Assembly (NCBI GenBank): GCA_024138015.1
Contig: JAMXBB010000003.1
Span: 70,838,468-70,902,467, forward strand
Direction: 5' to 3'
Source: Lumnitzera littorea
Taxonomy: Eukaryota > Streptophyta > Magnoliopsida > Myrtales > Combretaceae
DNA length: 64,000 bases
Shown here: positions 12,331-24,389 of the stretch, in pieces
Numbering within the stretch: the first letter of the stretch is position 1
How the letters are laid out: each line of letters opens with the position of its first letter
Notes under the pieces: generated by a model
The model's database searches: none
Seen by the model: the letters and a program-made list of their open reading frames with translations, nothing else
What the model was told of the DNA's origin: nothing
Translations under genes and position numbers: made by a program

Positions 12331-15300
12331 ACATAGAATGTAAAATGATCGTTGGAAAATTTGACCCTTTTGCAAATAAGGTCTTTTGGCTGAAAGTATT
12401 TGTGCTTCATACATTTGTTATAAGACTATACCACATGTTATTGGTATACAATAAGATGATCCTTAGCTAGTGCCCTCGTTTCATGAATAGTATCCAGGTT
12501 AGCTTAGAGATCGATATCGTTGCTTTGAAGATTAAGAGCCTACACTTTGGTACTTACTATTTCAAGCTCAACAAGAAAAACTACCTCAAATCTAAAAGCC
12601 AACTTACAAGGCATCTCCTTAGTTGAAGTCCCGTAGGTAATTCAATATCCCCATAACACATTTGCCAGCTCATTTACCCATTTGTTCCCTACTTAAGCTA
12701 CTCTTTTTCTCAAACTATGTAAAATGACCTTGTTCACTGCTTTTGCTTAGCCATTGCTTTGGGGGCTGAGCAATTGAAATATAACATAGCTTGATATAAA
12801 GCTCTTTACAAAACTCCCTAAACCAATCATTATTGAACTGTGGTCCGCTATCTATGATTAGATCATATGGGATCCCAATTCCAGTTAGGATATTGCCAAC
12901 AATAAAAGCTTCAATGCTCCTCTCTGTGATGCTTGCTTCTTCCTCAACATCGTCCCACTTAGTAAAGTAATCTATTACCATGATAATGAGTTACCTTTTC
13001 TTGGTTGTCTTAGGAAACGGGCATAATATGTCTAAGCTCCACTAAGCAAATGGCTAATGGTTAGTGAATGGTACAAAGTATATGCTCAGAGCTTGCTCAA
13101 TGTGCACAATCCTCTAACATTGCTCATACACTAGTACTAACCTTAGCATATCTTTCTTCATTGTCAACCACTAGTAACCTAGCCTCAAGGCTTTCACATA
13201 TAGGGCAGTTGCTTTGATGTGGTTACTATAAACTCTGGCATGCAAGTTGGACAATGCTTGTTCAGCTTCACTAAGCCACAAGCATCTTAAGTATGGCATA
13301 TTTAATCCTCATTTATAAAGATCTCCATTAATAATGGTGAAATTTGCAACTTGGTAAACTAATCTTTAAGCTTCCTTCCTATCTTTAGGCAATGTTCTTC
13401 ATTTAAATAAGCAAGAATAGAGTCCATTCGATAGGGCTCTAACTCCTTTTCTTGTGCCTTTAAGGACTCCATAAGCTTCTTCTCCCGTGCTCTTCTCAAG
13501 CGCATATTATATGAAGATCTTCTCTTCCCACCTCGAAAGGCCTGTAGAGGCCAATTTAGATAGTTTATCTACTACATAATTTTGTGATCATAGTATTTTC
13601 ATAGCGCTCCATCACTTAAAAGACATTCAAAGCTCTTTGACTATTTGCAAGTATTTTCTCATATTCTTGTCCTTTTCCATACCCTCAACATTCACTTGAT
13701 TGACAACCAATTGTGAATCTAAATAGATATCTAAACTCTTGGCTCTGACCTCTCTAGCTAGTTTCATTCTAGCTATTAAAGCTTCATATTCAAACTCATT
13801 ATTACTTGTAGGAAAGCTAAAATTTAATGCATATGAAATTCTTGCACACATTAGGCATTTCAACACTAATCCAACTCCATTTCCTTCACAGTTAGATGAG
13901 ACATCAACATATAATACCTAGGTCAGCTCTTCATGACAAATAATAAGATCCTCATTTCAAGTAAACCCTAGAAGAAAATCAATTAGAATTTAAGTCTTAT
14001 AGGCTTCTCATGGCAGATATTGGATACCAAAGGTGCTTAACTCTAAAGCTTACTTCACCATCAAATCAAAGGCATCTAGCTTCTAGAGTGCTTGTTTCAA
14101 AGGTTGATTAGTCAAAACAACCACTTGATGAGCCTCAAAATAAGGTCGGAGTTTCCATGCTACAACAATGACTTCTAGGACAAACTTCTCAAGCTTGCTA
14201 TATTGAAGCTCTAGGCCCTAGAGAACATAGCTTACATATTACACTGGTTGGCATATCTTCCCTTTATCTCTTATTGGTATAGGTGAAAGAGCTCGGTCAT
14301 TGACAGATGGATATAAATACAAGGTTTCTCCTATAATTGGTTTGGAGAGAATTGGAGGTATGGTGAAGAATCACTTCTAATCTTAGAATGCCTTTTCACA
14401 TTGCTCGTTACACCTGAATTCGAAGGGATTTCATAACATAAAAAATTTTCCAAAAATCTTTCATTGCTCTTTGACACAAATTGATTCAAATACAGCTCAA
14501 ATCCTTTTGAGGTTAGCCTTTATTCCCCGTTAAGTTACCATAAATCCTAAAAACTTGCCCATGATGTCCTAAATACACATTTATGGTTATTCCTCATTAA
14601 GTTACCATGAATCCTAAAAACTTGCCCATGATGCCCCAAATATACATTTATGGGGATTTGGCTTCATATTATGTTACTAAAGAGTGTCAAATATTTCTTC
14701 TAAGTCAGTAAGATGGTCAAGTTGCTCCTTACACTTCACTGTTATATCATCCATATAAACTTCAATGATTCTATGAATTTAAGGTTTAGACATCTTGATC
14801 ACTACCCTCTAGTATGTAATTTCTACATTCTTTAACCCAAACAGCAACACATTTGTAATAAAGGAAGTGTGTACGTGATCAGATGGGTGCATTTTAATTG
14901 ATGTAATAAGTGCCCAAATGTAAAATCAACTAACTAATCTATCTGAGGTTGGGGAAAATAATCCTCCAAATAAGCTTTGTTGAGATCGATGAAATCAATA
15001 TGCATTCATCATTTTCCATTTGACTTCTTGACCAATACACAATTAGAAGCTAGGTTAGGTATGGATCTTCTCTAATGAAATCTACCTTAAGCAATTTCTG
15101 AACCTCCTCTTCTATCATTACTTGCCTCTCAAAGACAAAGTACCTCTTTTTTAACTAAATTACTTTTGCATTTGGGGGTACCCAACACGTCAGATGGAGA
15201 CCATGCAAATACATCTTTGTTAGCTCAGAGAAAGTTCACAATGCAATCCCTTAGATTGGGAGCCATGCTCACTCTTATCTTTATAGTCTACTTGAGATCA

Positions 15301-15541
15301 TCACACAATTGGATAGTTAAAGTTTCTTCAGCCGATTCTCCCCTAGCAATTGGTTTGTAATCCGAGCTCTATTCAATATGGTAGATCTAATATCTCTTTA
15401 GTACTTTCAAGTATAGAGACCTCACCAACTATTGGCTACCATAATAGATTCCAATTCTAGTTTAGATCAGGAACTTCACTTTCAAATGTGTTATGGATAC
15501 AAATGATGTGCCTCACAGAACAAGGTCTTGCTAATGCATAG
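12331..15541 (-). mobile_element. Ty3/gypsy Tat-lineage pol remnant (RT, RNase H, integrase)
   Basis: Read leftwards on the minus strand. RT entry: RANKDVFAWSPSDV near 15.22 kb, EEEVQKLL.VDFIRE near 15.1 kb, then a broken equivalent of the LVKKSNGKWRM...DLNKA block. A second, Tat-type RNase H lies at 13,866-13,627 (NEFEYEALIARMKLA, LDIYLDSQLVVNQVN). The integrase HHCC-like segment near 13.3-13.1 kb includes YWLTMKKDMLRLV-like sequence; the core at 12,981-12,715 has VIDYFTKWDDVE, TGIGIPYDLIIDSGPQF and FCKELYIKL; the tail near 12.6-12.35 kb includes ELANVLWGY. Stops and shifts throughout mean it is inactive. Its 5' part continues, after interruptions, at 19.5-20.5, 25.2-26.35 and 30.95-31.3 kb. 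Confidence 0.83.
14530..14663. repeat. 67-bp tandem duplication inside Tat RT
   Basis: A unit beginning TTAAGTTACCAT and ending near CATTTATGG occurs twice in tandem (from about 14,530 and 14,597) with a few differences. It lies inside the reverse-transcriptase remnant and adds to its disruption. Confidence 0.8.
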
Positions 15542-17029
15542 ATGGGTGACTCAAATGTAAACGTGAGTGCATGAATCGACAAGTTTACCAGGTCGTGGAA
15601 GTAGTCCAAACAGTGAGTCAAGATCGTATTCTACAAAGAGCTAGGTAGTATGTAATAAATTATCTAAGTTTTTTCCTAAGCTAAGCTATCAATAATTAAA
15701 TTAAAAGTGAGTGAAAACTGAATAACATAATGAATACTAAACCAAATGTTCTACCTACACTATGAGGGTCCCAAGTTTAGGAAATAAAAAAGATCAAACT
15801 GGGATTCGTAAATCTATTCTCATTTGAATCAATGTGATGTCTTAAATGTCTTAAATCGATATTCGAAATTGACTATAAGGGATTTAACTAAACTTACTAG
15901 AACTGGCCCACCTCCTAGAGTAGCGGAATTCTAATTATAACATAAATTCATCTATTAAGGCAATTTATCTATAATTATCAAGTAAATAATAATCCGCTCA
16001 CACCAAATTTATTAGCTTAGTTAGAAATATAGTTTAAGCATGTCCCTATGACCCAAACCATATTTCTAACCACATTAAATACGTAAGTTCATGAATTTAA
16101 TTAAAACCACATATCCCTTTGACGAGCTTTTTCAAAAATTCAAGCTATGTTCAACACGAATTATCGAAACCCTTCTAAATATCTTTTAACTCTATCTAGC
16201 TAAAAAGTAATGGCCATATATTAAATAACTAGACTATGAACACAATAGAGAAATATCCAAACACTCAATATTGACATCAAAATAATACACGAATACTTCA
16301 ATTCATCAAATCCATCAATACAAAACCCAATTAAATTAAGTATTAAATCATATCGTAAAACTCAAATAAATCAAGATATATTTAAATTGAAATAATAAGG
16401 AAAAGAAAACACATCAATCGGTATATTCAATCCCGAAACGCGATACAACAATCGGCATATTCCGATTTAATTGAAACCCGGGACAATCCTCTAACGAGAT
16501 AAAACAAAATGATCTCGAGTCCTAAAATTAAACAAAACACAATGAAATTAATACAATAAAAATAAAGTTTCTGTTCTTCACTAAATTAAACAAAAACAAA
16601 GTTTCAAAATCCCTAGACTGCTGATGTTTTTTCTTGTCTTCTTCTCTGTCCTCCTACTCTATTCTGTTTCTTTTCTCGTCTTCAGCTCCCCCTCTTTTTA
16701 CATCCGGCTGCTGCCTCCCTTTTTATTCAACTTCCTTCAGAATTTTCTTCCACGTGCAACCCACCCACAATAAGAAGCCGAAGAATAGAAAATAAGGAAA
16801 GGTCAGCCCCATTTTGACGTGTATTATCTCCCTTTATGTTGGCTCTCTGAACTGTTTTGAATCAAAATAATGGTGGGCTCAAAAAGGACAAACAGCCCAA
16901 CCGAGATAGGATAAGGAGATATAGCCCCCGATGTCATTTAATTCCAATTAAGCCTACGTATGAAAGGCTTAACAGCCTTAACTAGTCAGCACATGGTTTC
17001 ACCACACTCCAGCTGTCCATTTTTTTTAT

Positions 17030-18900
17030 GATATATCAACTAGCTACTCGGTCAAGTTGCTGTCCTGCAAGGAGTTTCATTGCAAATGGCTATTCGGCTG
17101 TTAGTTGCTGTGTTGGACCTTACTGCTTGGATTCTTGCTAGCTGCTCGCTGTTGTAATCTTCAGGAGCTATTGTTCTCGACTTGGTGAAGTGCAGGCGTG
17201 AGTAGACAGTACTCGGCCAGCCGCTGCTCATGTATGGAGTTGCTGCAATTTTCTACAGCACACTACAGATCATCAGCATGTATCCAAGGCCTGCTGCGAG
17301 TCATGGAGCTCGCGTACTGGTCATGTCCTTCAAGAAGCTCAGCCTTTGGTCAAATGTTTGGAGTTTCTCGACATCAGCCTTGCTCAGTCTAGCATGGTGC
17401 AACTAGTAGAGCACTCCATTCTGCCGAGTGTGTGCCAATCAGCTAGAGTTTCGCTAGGGATGCTTAGATTGTAGTCGTCACCCGCTGCTATTCTTTCACT
17501 TGAAAATTGCAGCTTACAAGTCTGCTATTTGGAGTGTCATGGCTGCTGTCTTCATTTTCCTTTGCTCGGCTTAGTGTGCTTTTTCATTCATGCATGGGCT
17601 GATCTGTGTTGCTTTTGTGTTCAATCGCTTGGTGCAGCTGCTGTTGTTCACGTGGAGGTCTGCTCATTTAGCTGTTGCTCTCGGTTTGTTTCAGCTCAGT
17701 TGCTGGCTGGAGCTGCTGAGCTCGAAGTGGACTTTTGCTGCTGGTTGGAGTATTGCAGCTGCTGCAATTGAAGTTGAAGTGCTTCTCAACTCAGCCAGCT
17801 GCTGTTTGAAGTGAATGCGGTTGCTGTGACGCGATTGAAGCCTATGGCCTAGTGAGGAACTCTGCTTTTGTTGTTGTTGTTTGGTTGAGTTTGGAGTTGC
17901 TACAATTGCACTATGGATAGCAGCTCGGCAGTGCAATTGCCTGCAGTAAATAGAAGAAAAATTAGTGACAGTGAAGTTCTATACTCAGCAAATTGAGCTG
18001 CTAGTGTTAACTTAGAGCTTTTGAATCTGGAGCTCAATTGCAACTTGGTTGCTTAGCAAGGTCTCGGTTGATCTTGCTACAGCTGCTACATGTAAAGGAG
18101 CTCAGATGTCATGTGGAACTCGAAGTGAAGCTTCAACTGCTGCTGCATTTGGGAATTGAAGTGCCATATCTGCTGTGGATGCTATGTTGAATTCATGGAG
18201 TTGCTTACTTCTGAAATTGCAGCTCATGAGTCTCTCATTTGGTCAATGCTGGTGCTAAACAAATTTGGCTGCTGGATTCACTAATTTTGCAGCCCCTGTT
18301 TGAAATTCAAATACATGGCCAAAGTTGGAAGCATGGTTCTTATCTTGTGCTTGGAGTGTTGTTGTAGCTTTTGCTCATATTTTTCTATGGAAAACAACTC
18401 AGCATATGGAGCTTGACATGCTTTTGAATTGTTAAGTTAGCAGTTGCTCTTCAATTATCTAGCTGCTGAATTCCTTGCAAGGGATTGGATGATGCAAGGG
18501 GTTGATTGTGCTTGGCTTCAGGACAGCAGTTAACTTGGTTTGAATCTACAATTGTAGTGGAATTTGGAATATCCTGCTGCTGTAGTTTTGCTCAGGTTCG
18601 GCAACTACTTGGTAGTTGCAAGTTCAGCTGCTGTTGCAAGTTGGAATTTGGATTGCTTGAATATCGGCCTTTGTTCTGCTGTAATGAAGTGCAACTGTCT
18701 TTCGCTTTGGTACAAGGCAAGGAATTGTTGCTGAATTTTCTTTGTTTCAGTATGCTATCATGTGCTGTTGGTTTAGGGAGCTGCTGATGACTTGTTGGTT
18801 GCATGAAATGTCCTGCTGCTTGCTTGGTTGGCTTGCATGGACTGCCTTGCTATGGATTGGGGCTTGAGCATGCCTGGTTCTCAATTGGCACTACTGTCCA
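17030..18900. repeat. CTG/CAGC-rich degenerate region
   Basis: Words such as GCTGCTG, CAGCTGCTG, GAAGTGC and GAGCTGC recur without a fixed period, and the region is noticeably richer in G+C than its surroundings. Because TGC/GCT/CTG words avoid stop codons, spurious frames open on both strands (for example Cys/Leu-rich on plus, Ser/Gln-rich on minus); none looks like a real protein. Confidence 0.55.
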
Positions 18901-19516
18901 TGTTTGAAAAACATTTGGAGTGCAACTGCTATTTCCCCTTCTTCGTTCTCCACTAATTGAAGTCATGGCCTGCAATAAAAACAATCAAAATGGAACTCCA
19001 CGTGCTCAACTCAATACAAAAATGCAATGCATATTTTTCCTCCCATAATTTAGTTTGCTGTTGTAAGCTGATTAGTTCCGTGTTAAAGTGTACTCTAGAC
19101 TTGGAGTTACTACAGTTGTTATTGAGTGGAGCTATATATTTTATTTTTTTGAGTGTAGTTGCTGTCCATAGAAGTGGAGCTCTTAAATTTTTGCTTGAAG
19201 CCAATTAGTTTTGCTTCACTGCTACAACTATTGCACTCCTTAGGATCAGATGCCGTTGCTCTTAATGTTCACATGGTTGTACTTTGTTATTGAGGTTCCA
19301 ATTATTGTTGCATTTGATACATGATTGTGGTGCACAATTTATAAGTGGTCCAAAAATGAGACACTTATAAATACATGCAAATCATTTCAAGCCAGCATTT
19401 GATCATTTTTCACTATTTATGAATTATGGTTCAGAAAGTATAGATTTTATTGACTTTCAAGTAAAATCCACATCAAAAGCAAAATGAAATACATAAATGT
19501 GTTGCATTTAAAAGAG

Positions 19517-19543
19517 GATAAATGTGTAAATTACACATTTATC
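19517..19543. repeat. 27-bp palindrome at LTR end
   Basis: GATAAATGTGTAA and its exact reverse complement are separated by one base. It forms the terminal part of the 4.0-kb insertion, two bases short of the target duplication. Confidence 0.85.
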
Positions 19544-19549
19544 AATGGG

Positions 19550-20487
19550 TCCTTTAGAGAAAGCTACCGGAGAAAGGAAAAGTAGGGTTTAGGTGGAATA
19601 ATGCAAGAGAAAAAGGGGATTAAGCCTCGTTAGCTACTTGTGGATGTATCTCATTTCTTAAGTACTCACGAACCGACACTTTGTCGGATATGACTCACCA
19701 ATCTAATGTACTAGGTTGCTCACTAGCACAACCTTGCTTAAAGTTTGCTATGAGCTAAGGTAATAAGATTCTTAAACACAAGAAGAAAAACAAATCAGAG
19801 GAATTTCATTAATGAAAAAGGGTAAAATCTAATTACAACAACTATCTAAATAGAGTATTTATAGCCAATGTACTAGGGTTACAAAGCTACAACTAAATTA
19901 CTAAAAAGGGAAAAGAATTTATAAGAGTATAAGTGCAAAGGTAGAAAGAAATTAATGTAATCCTTTTAGAAAGAGAATGTTCTACTGTTAGGTGGTGCCT
20001 ATGAGGAGTAGGACACATGTTGTCGCATGAGAGGCCGGGGTGCATTCTACTAACTGTTCTTGCTACCTAAAGATTTGGTCAGCATTCACTAGGTTTTCAT
20101 GTAGCTAAACATAGAAGGTTAGTGACGAGGGATGGTCTTTAGGACAGGTTAGAAGGGTTAACTTTTGAGTCAGCTAAAAAGATCGAAATCAATCAAAGTT
20201 ACACACCAAACATCTTAGGAACATCAAAGATCTTGCAAGTTGACATGGTCCTCCAAGTCAACATCGATAAAACTAGCTCGGCAACTGAGGATCCAAGAGG
20301 CTAGGTTATTCAGGCCTCTTACTCTAGCTCAGGTGAGAGCCCTTAGTGCCAAATTCCTATCATACAACCATCTTGAAAATATTTATATAGCCATCCCATG
20401 ATTCCATTGTATGGTGATGGACAATCTATGACAATGAAGTTAATTCCTTCTTAACAACATTCTCATCATTGTTAATCTATAAAGAGA
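19550..20487 (-). mobile_element. Tat protease-RT linker, possibly with another solo LTR
   Basis: The right end on the minus strand reads FIVIDCPSPYNGIMGW (about 20,440-20,390), which matches the V-V-D-x-x-S-x-Y-N-A-I-I-G-R block that follows the protease in Tat elements. It continues the frame from the protease remnant at 25.25 kb once the 20,493-25,224 insertion is removed. The rest (19.57-20.36 kb) is non-coding, has a TATTTATA word near 19,857 and starts TGATAGGAATTTGGC on the minus strand near 20,361, so it may be yet another solo LTR; its other end and any target duplication were not found. Confidence 0.55.
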
Positions 20488-20492
20488 ACATA

Positions 20493-21294
20493 TGATATGG
20501 TACAAGGGACCAAGCTAGCCAATTACTAAGTCCTAGGCTATGTTGGAGACTTGTTCGTAAGCTCTTCATGCATAGAAGACTTGCTCCATTTGACTAAGCA
20601 TGCTTCGTTGTGTCAGTTCTACTCTCCTCTACCAGTTCTACTCTGCTTATCTACTCCACTCTACTAATCTACTCTACTCTATTTGTCTCCTTTAGTCCAC
20701 TAGTCTACTCTACTCAATTGGTTTGCTCTTTAGGTTGACCAAAATTTTACGTCTACCCAGATCAAGTCTCTAATAGCTCATCAGCCCAATGCATCAGCTC
20801 TTCATTCGGATATCTCATTTGATTACTTATCTTTGCCTATGTTATTTGGACTTTCTATTTCTTGTATTATTCCTAAATTTTCTTTATGTTTATTTTATAT
20901 TTACGAGAATACCACTACGGCATACTTTTAGTCCTTTCATTTACAAATTTGCCATTACGTATAAATAGGGCACTTGTATAGGGTTTTAGATAGATTTTAT
21001 AACATTAATAATAAACTCTTGAGTCTTTTCTCTTAGAAAGCTCTTCTCTACCCACTCTAATCAATTTTTTTAGCAAGGATTGTAGCAAGCAACCCTAGGC
21101 CTAGTATTCATGCATCATATTGGGTACTAGCTTAGATCCGTATGTAGTTCTATGGTATGTTATATTTGTAAAGCTAGTGCATAAGACTACTAAACCATTA
21201 ACTTCCATTTACTTTTCAGCCATCTTGCGGTCCAAACCCATCCCCTTGGTTATGCGTGATACTAAGGCTGTATATTCATCTACAGATTCATATA
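20493..21294 (+). repeat. 5' LTR of the non-autonomous element
   Basis: Direct partner of 24,390-25,224. It contains TATAAATA at 20,960-20,967 and, after it, a CTTTTCTCTTAGAAAGCTC block shared with the other LTR. The 3' end is set by alignment, within a few bases. Confidence 0.82.
20960..20967 (+). promoter_or_regulatory. LTR TATA box
   Basis: TATAAATA within ATTACGTATAAATAGGGC, conserved at the same relative place in the 3' LTR (24,889-24,896). This is the expected position of the element's own promoter. Confidence 0.6.
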
Positions 21295-21298
21295 AGCT

Positions 21299-21310
21299 TG
21301 GTATTAAAGC
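21299..21310 (+). other. Primer-binding site
   Basis: TGGTATTAAAGC starts a few bases after the 5' LTR and differs from the common plant initiator-Met PBS TGGTATCAGAGC at two positions. Confidence 0.7.
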
Positions 21311-21319
21311 TTTAGGGTT

Positions 21320-23960
21320 TCATCCTTTAGGGTTTCTTGAAAATTTGGTGAGATACTGCTCTGAATGTGACCAAAGAGGGTTCAATGATGAGAGATTAGG
21401 CTTCTTGTCTTAGATTTTATTTCTTTACTACTGTACATTAGTGACTCAAGTTTATGCCAATATGTAGGGTCACCTTATCCCTAGGTTTACTACATATCCT
21501 TTTTTCATGGGGATACCGAGAAATTGGTTTGATATTTCTTTCAACAATGTGCTAGATTTGATATTCAATACAATAGTTATAAAAAGAAAGAAAGAAAGAA
21601 AGAAAAGAGAGAATTTCATCATTTTAGAATGTGGAGATTTAGTATTCTTAAAAATGCTACCACGAAGTTTGAAAATATCTAGTTTTGAACAAGTTGCAAT
21701 AGGGTTTTTAAGATTAAAGGTTTTATTTAAATCGATGGGAAATTAGAAGAATTCATAGCTAAGGTATTAAAGTATGAGATTTTTACAAAAGTGGGCTTAT
21801 GTATCTAGTTGTATGTGAGTGGCCTTTCTTAAGTGTAGTAGCTATTATTTGTCACACATGATGTTACAACGAGGTGTAACATTGGTCGATTTGTGGTTGC
21901 ATTGGTGAAATAGCAATAAGAAGCGTGCATGGGATAACAATAGCAGCTATCTTGTGCGAATCTATATTGTAACAAAGTTGTGTACGAAAGTGCAACGACA
22001 GTGAGAAATTATAGCAGTATAGCTATAATTGAATGTATAGACTTTGAACACTGTACAAGTGGCTAAATGAAGGTTTTCGTTTGCTTCTCAAATTTTGCAA
22101 TGGGTAATGTTTGTAACCTACGTATCTGTTAACTTCTTGTGAGTAATGATTGAGTGAAGTGATGTGATTATGAGTAGTGTTTGATTGTGTAAGTTAGGTC
22201 GTGGGTTTGCTAGTAGTGGTCACCGGAGTTAAGTTGGCAATAGCTATTGTACATGCTATAAGGTCTTATAGAGGGTTTAATGCACGACTCAAGGCACTCG
22301 GCTTCTGGGCATACAGGTGGCTAGAACTTGTATGTTTAGTGTGCTACTATGAACCTCTTTGAAATTGCCAAGTTGACTTAGTTGGAAATTAGTTTGTCAA
22401 GCAAAAGTTGGTTGGGAACTTTGTCCAAGCTAATTCGCACTACAAAATAATCTTTCAACCTACTTTGACTATAGGAGTAGTCAAGCTTCAAGGAATTCTA
22501 GTCCGAGCTAATAAAGGGTTAATTTAGGTGTCAAGCATTCAAACTACTTGTGTGTATCTGAGACAAAGTGTTTGTCTTGCCAAGTTTCCAATTCTTGCAA
22601 ACTGAACCACTCGTATAGGTCGAGTCGGTGTGTTAGTGCCTAGATGAAGTGCTAGTGTACCATGCATATGAAGTGCTACTCAAATTATAGTCAACATGGG
22701 GAGTCAACTAGTTAAATCTAATTACCAAGCTATCTCCATTACTTGATCGAGCTAATTATTTTTTTTTTTTCAAAATTGCCAAGCTGTTTTGTTAATTGTG
22801 TATGTGGCGAGTTGCGCGTGAAAGAGCGATTGCGCCAAGTTGAATTGAATTACGTGACTGCCCTTATTTTCCAAGCTATTTAGATTGAAGTCCAAGCTGC
22901 TGTCAAATTGAAGACTCAATACTGAACTACTCTATTGTGTATGTATGTGACGAGTTAGCTATTCCTCAAAGATTTCCAAGTAGCAATGGCTAATTGTGCT
23001 ATTGTGTTTGAGCTTATTGCTATTGTGCCAAGTTAATGAGTGCACATTCTCAATAACCGAACTAAAATCAAAGTGTTCGAGCTACTTTAGCCTTGAGGAG
23101 TAAGACATGCAGTCCTAATCATTAACTTATCAAGCTGCTAATATTATGTATAAACTAACATAGTTACCAAGTTGATTAACTACTGAACTGAAGTATTTGA
23201 AGCACTAAACTGCTACTTCCATATGAAGGACCAAGCTAAAGTTAAAGTGTAATCAATTACCATGCCATTGTGCATGTGGTAGTATGTAGTGCTATAGTAT
23301 TGGAGTAATGTACTGAAAGTGTACCAATGGGAGTTGTCTCACGCATGTGTAGAACTAAGTGTTATGCTAGCAGTCCTTCAAGAATTGTCAAGCAGTAATA
23401 GATTACTATATTGTTGTGCACATATGAAATTGAGCTGTATTGCTTTAATCTATGTTGACCATTCTTCAAGAAGTGCCAAGCTCAGTTGAAGTAGTGATCA
23501 AGCTTTGTGCCATTGCAAATTTAAAGTCTGAGCTTAACAACTTTTTGTCAAGTTGCTATTAACGCGTATATAGACTACAAAAACTAAGGTACGGGTGCTG
23601 TCCTATATAAGTGTGTGTAGTTGCGAGAACTTGCAAGCTACATGCTGTGTTGGAAAAGCATCACTATACCGAGCTAATTGCTAAGATGAGCTATTAAATT
23701 ACGAGCCGTATTGCTTTCGAGTTTCACAAACTGCAAGCACATGTAGTTAGGTGCCATCATTGCCAAGCTAATTTGCCAAGTGTTAGAAGCTCTAAACTTC
23801 TCTTTATACATGCTAAGCTGCCATAATGGTCACTACTATGTAATTCCAACTAAGCTATGAACATGTGTATTTTTTGCTTAAGTGACTAGCGTGTATGTAG
23901 TGAAGTGTTCAATTGAAAGAGTAAGATAGATTTGTGACTATACCAAGCTATTATTGAATT
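21320..23960. other. Non-coding interior of the LTR element
   Basis: No retroviral domain is visible. From about 22.1 to 23.9 kb the words CCAAGCT, GAGCTA, AAGTGCTA and TTGCCAAG recur irregularly. An (AAAG)n run is at about 21,583-21,610 and a T run at about 22,750-22,760. Confidence 0.55.
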
Positions 23961-24376
23961 ATTGAGTATTAAACATGGCTTATATAGCTCGATACAGTCA
24001 TGGCTACAATTATGAAGACTTAAGATCAAGAATATCAGAATTACCAAAATTTGATGGATGTGGCACTTCGGATGAAAATTTGAATTGGGAATTTCGAGTT
24101 AACCAAGTTTTTGAAAATTATTCTTATCTGTAGTATGAAATGGTAAGGTTGGTTAGGAGCTTATTGAGTAGCATTACAGTGACATAATGGAAGGATACTT
24201 GAGGAAAAGTTTGATTGATTGGGGTCATGACGAATAGAAGGAGCATTGGTTGATGATGACATTAGTAGAGGAGCTTGAGTACTTTTCTATGTTTATATTT
24301 TGTTTTTGCAAGTTGGTATTTGATCCTGGTGAGATTTGGAGCCACCGCTTACCAAGTTTCAGGTCAAACCTTCTTT

Positions 24377-24389
24377 AAGGGAAAGGCGA
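24377..24389 (+). other. Polypurine tract
   Basis: AAGGGAAAGGCGA lies directly before the 3' LTR, where plus-strand DNA synthesis is primed. One C interrupts it. Confidence 0.6.

Larger units (their letters stand above)
15547..19544. mobile_element. 4.0-kb solo LTR-like insertion, TSD ATGGG
   Basis: The unit begins TGACTCAAATG and ends ...CATTTATCA, so it has the TG...CA ends of an LTR. It is flanked by perfect 5-bp direct repeats ATGGG (15,542-15,546 and 19,545-19,549). Removing it joins two open minus-strand pieces of the Tat polyprotein linker. No pair of long direct repeats was seen inside, so it is read as a single (solo) LTR rather than a whole element. The last 28 bases hold a near-perfect palindrome. 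The interior (17.0-18.9 kb) is rich in CTG/CAGC words. Orientation is uncertain; a minus-strand reading puts a TATA-like AATAAAAAGG near 16,722. At 3,998 bp it would be an unusually long LTR, within the range known for giant plant Ty3/gypsy elements. Confidence 0.68.

Noticed and set aside
15166..15360. Plus-strand frame of 64 codons
   Set aside because: Antisense shadow of the Tat RT entry region, where the minus strand has RANKDVFAWSPSDV.
17198..19208. Several Cys/Leu- or Ser/Gln-rich frames on both strands
   Set aside because: They result from CTG/CAGC word composition inside the 4.0-kb LTR-like unit; no conserved domain and no consistent start or splice signals.
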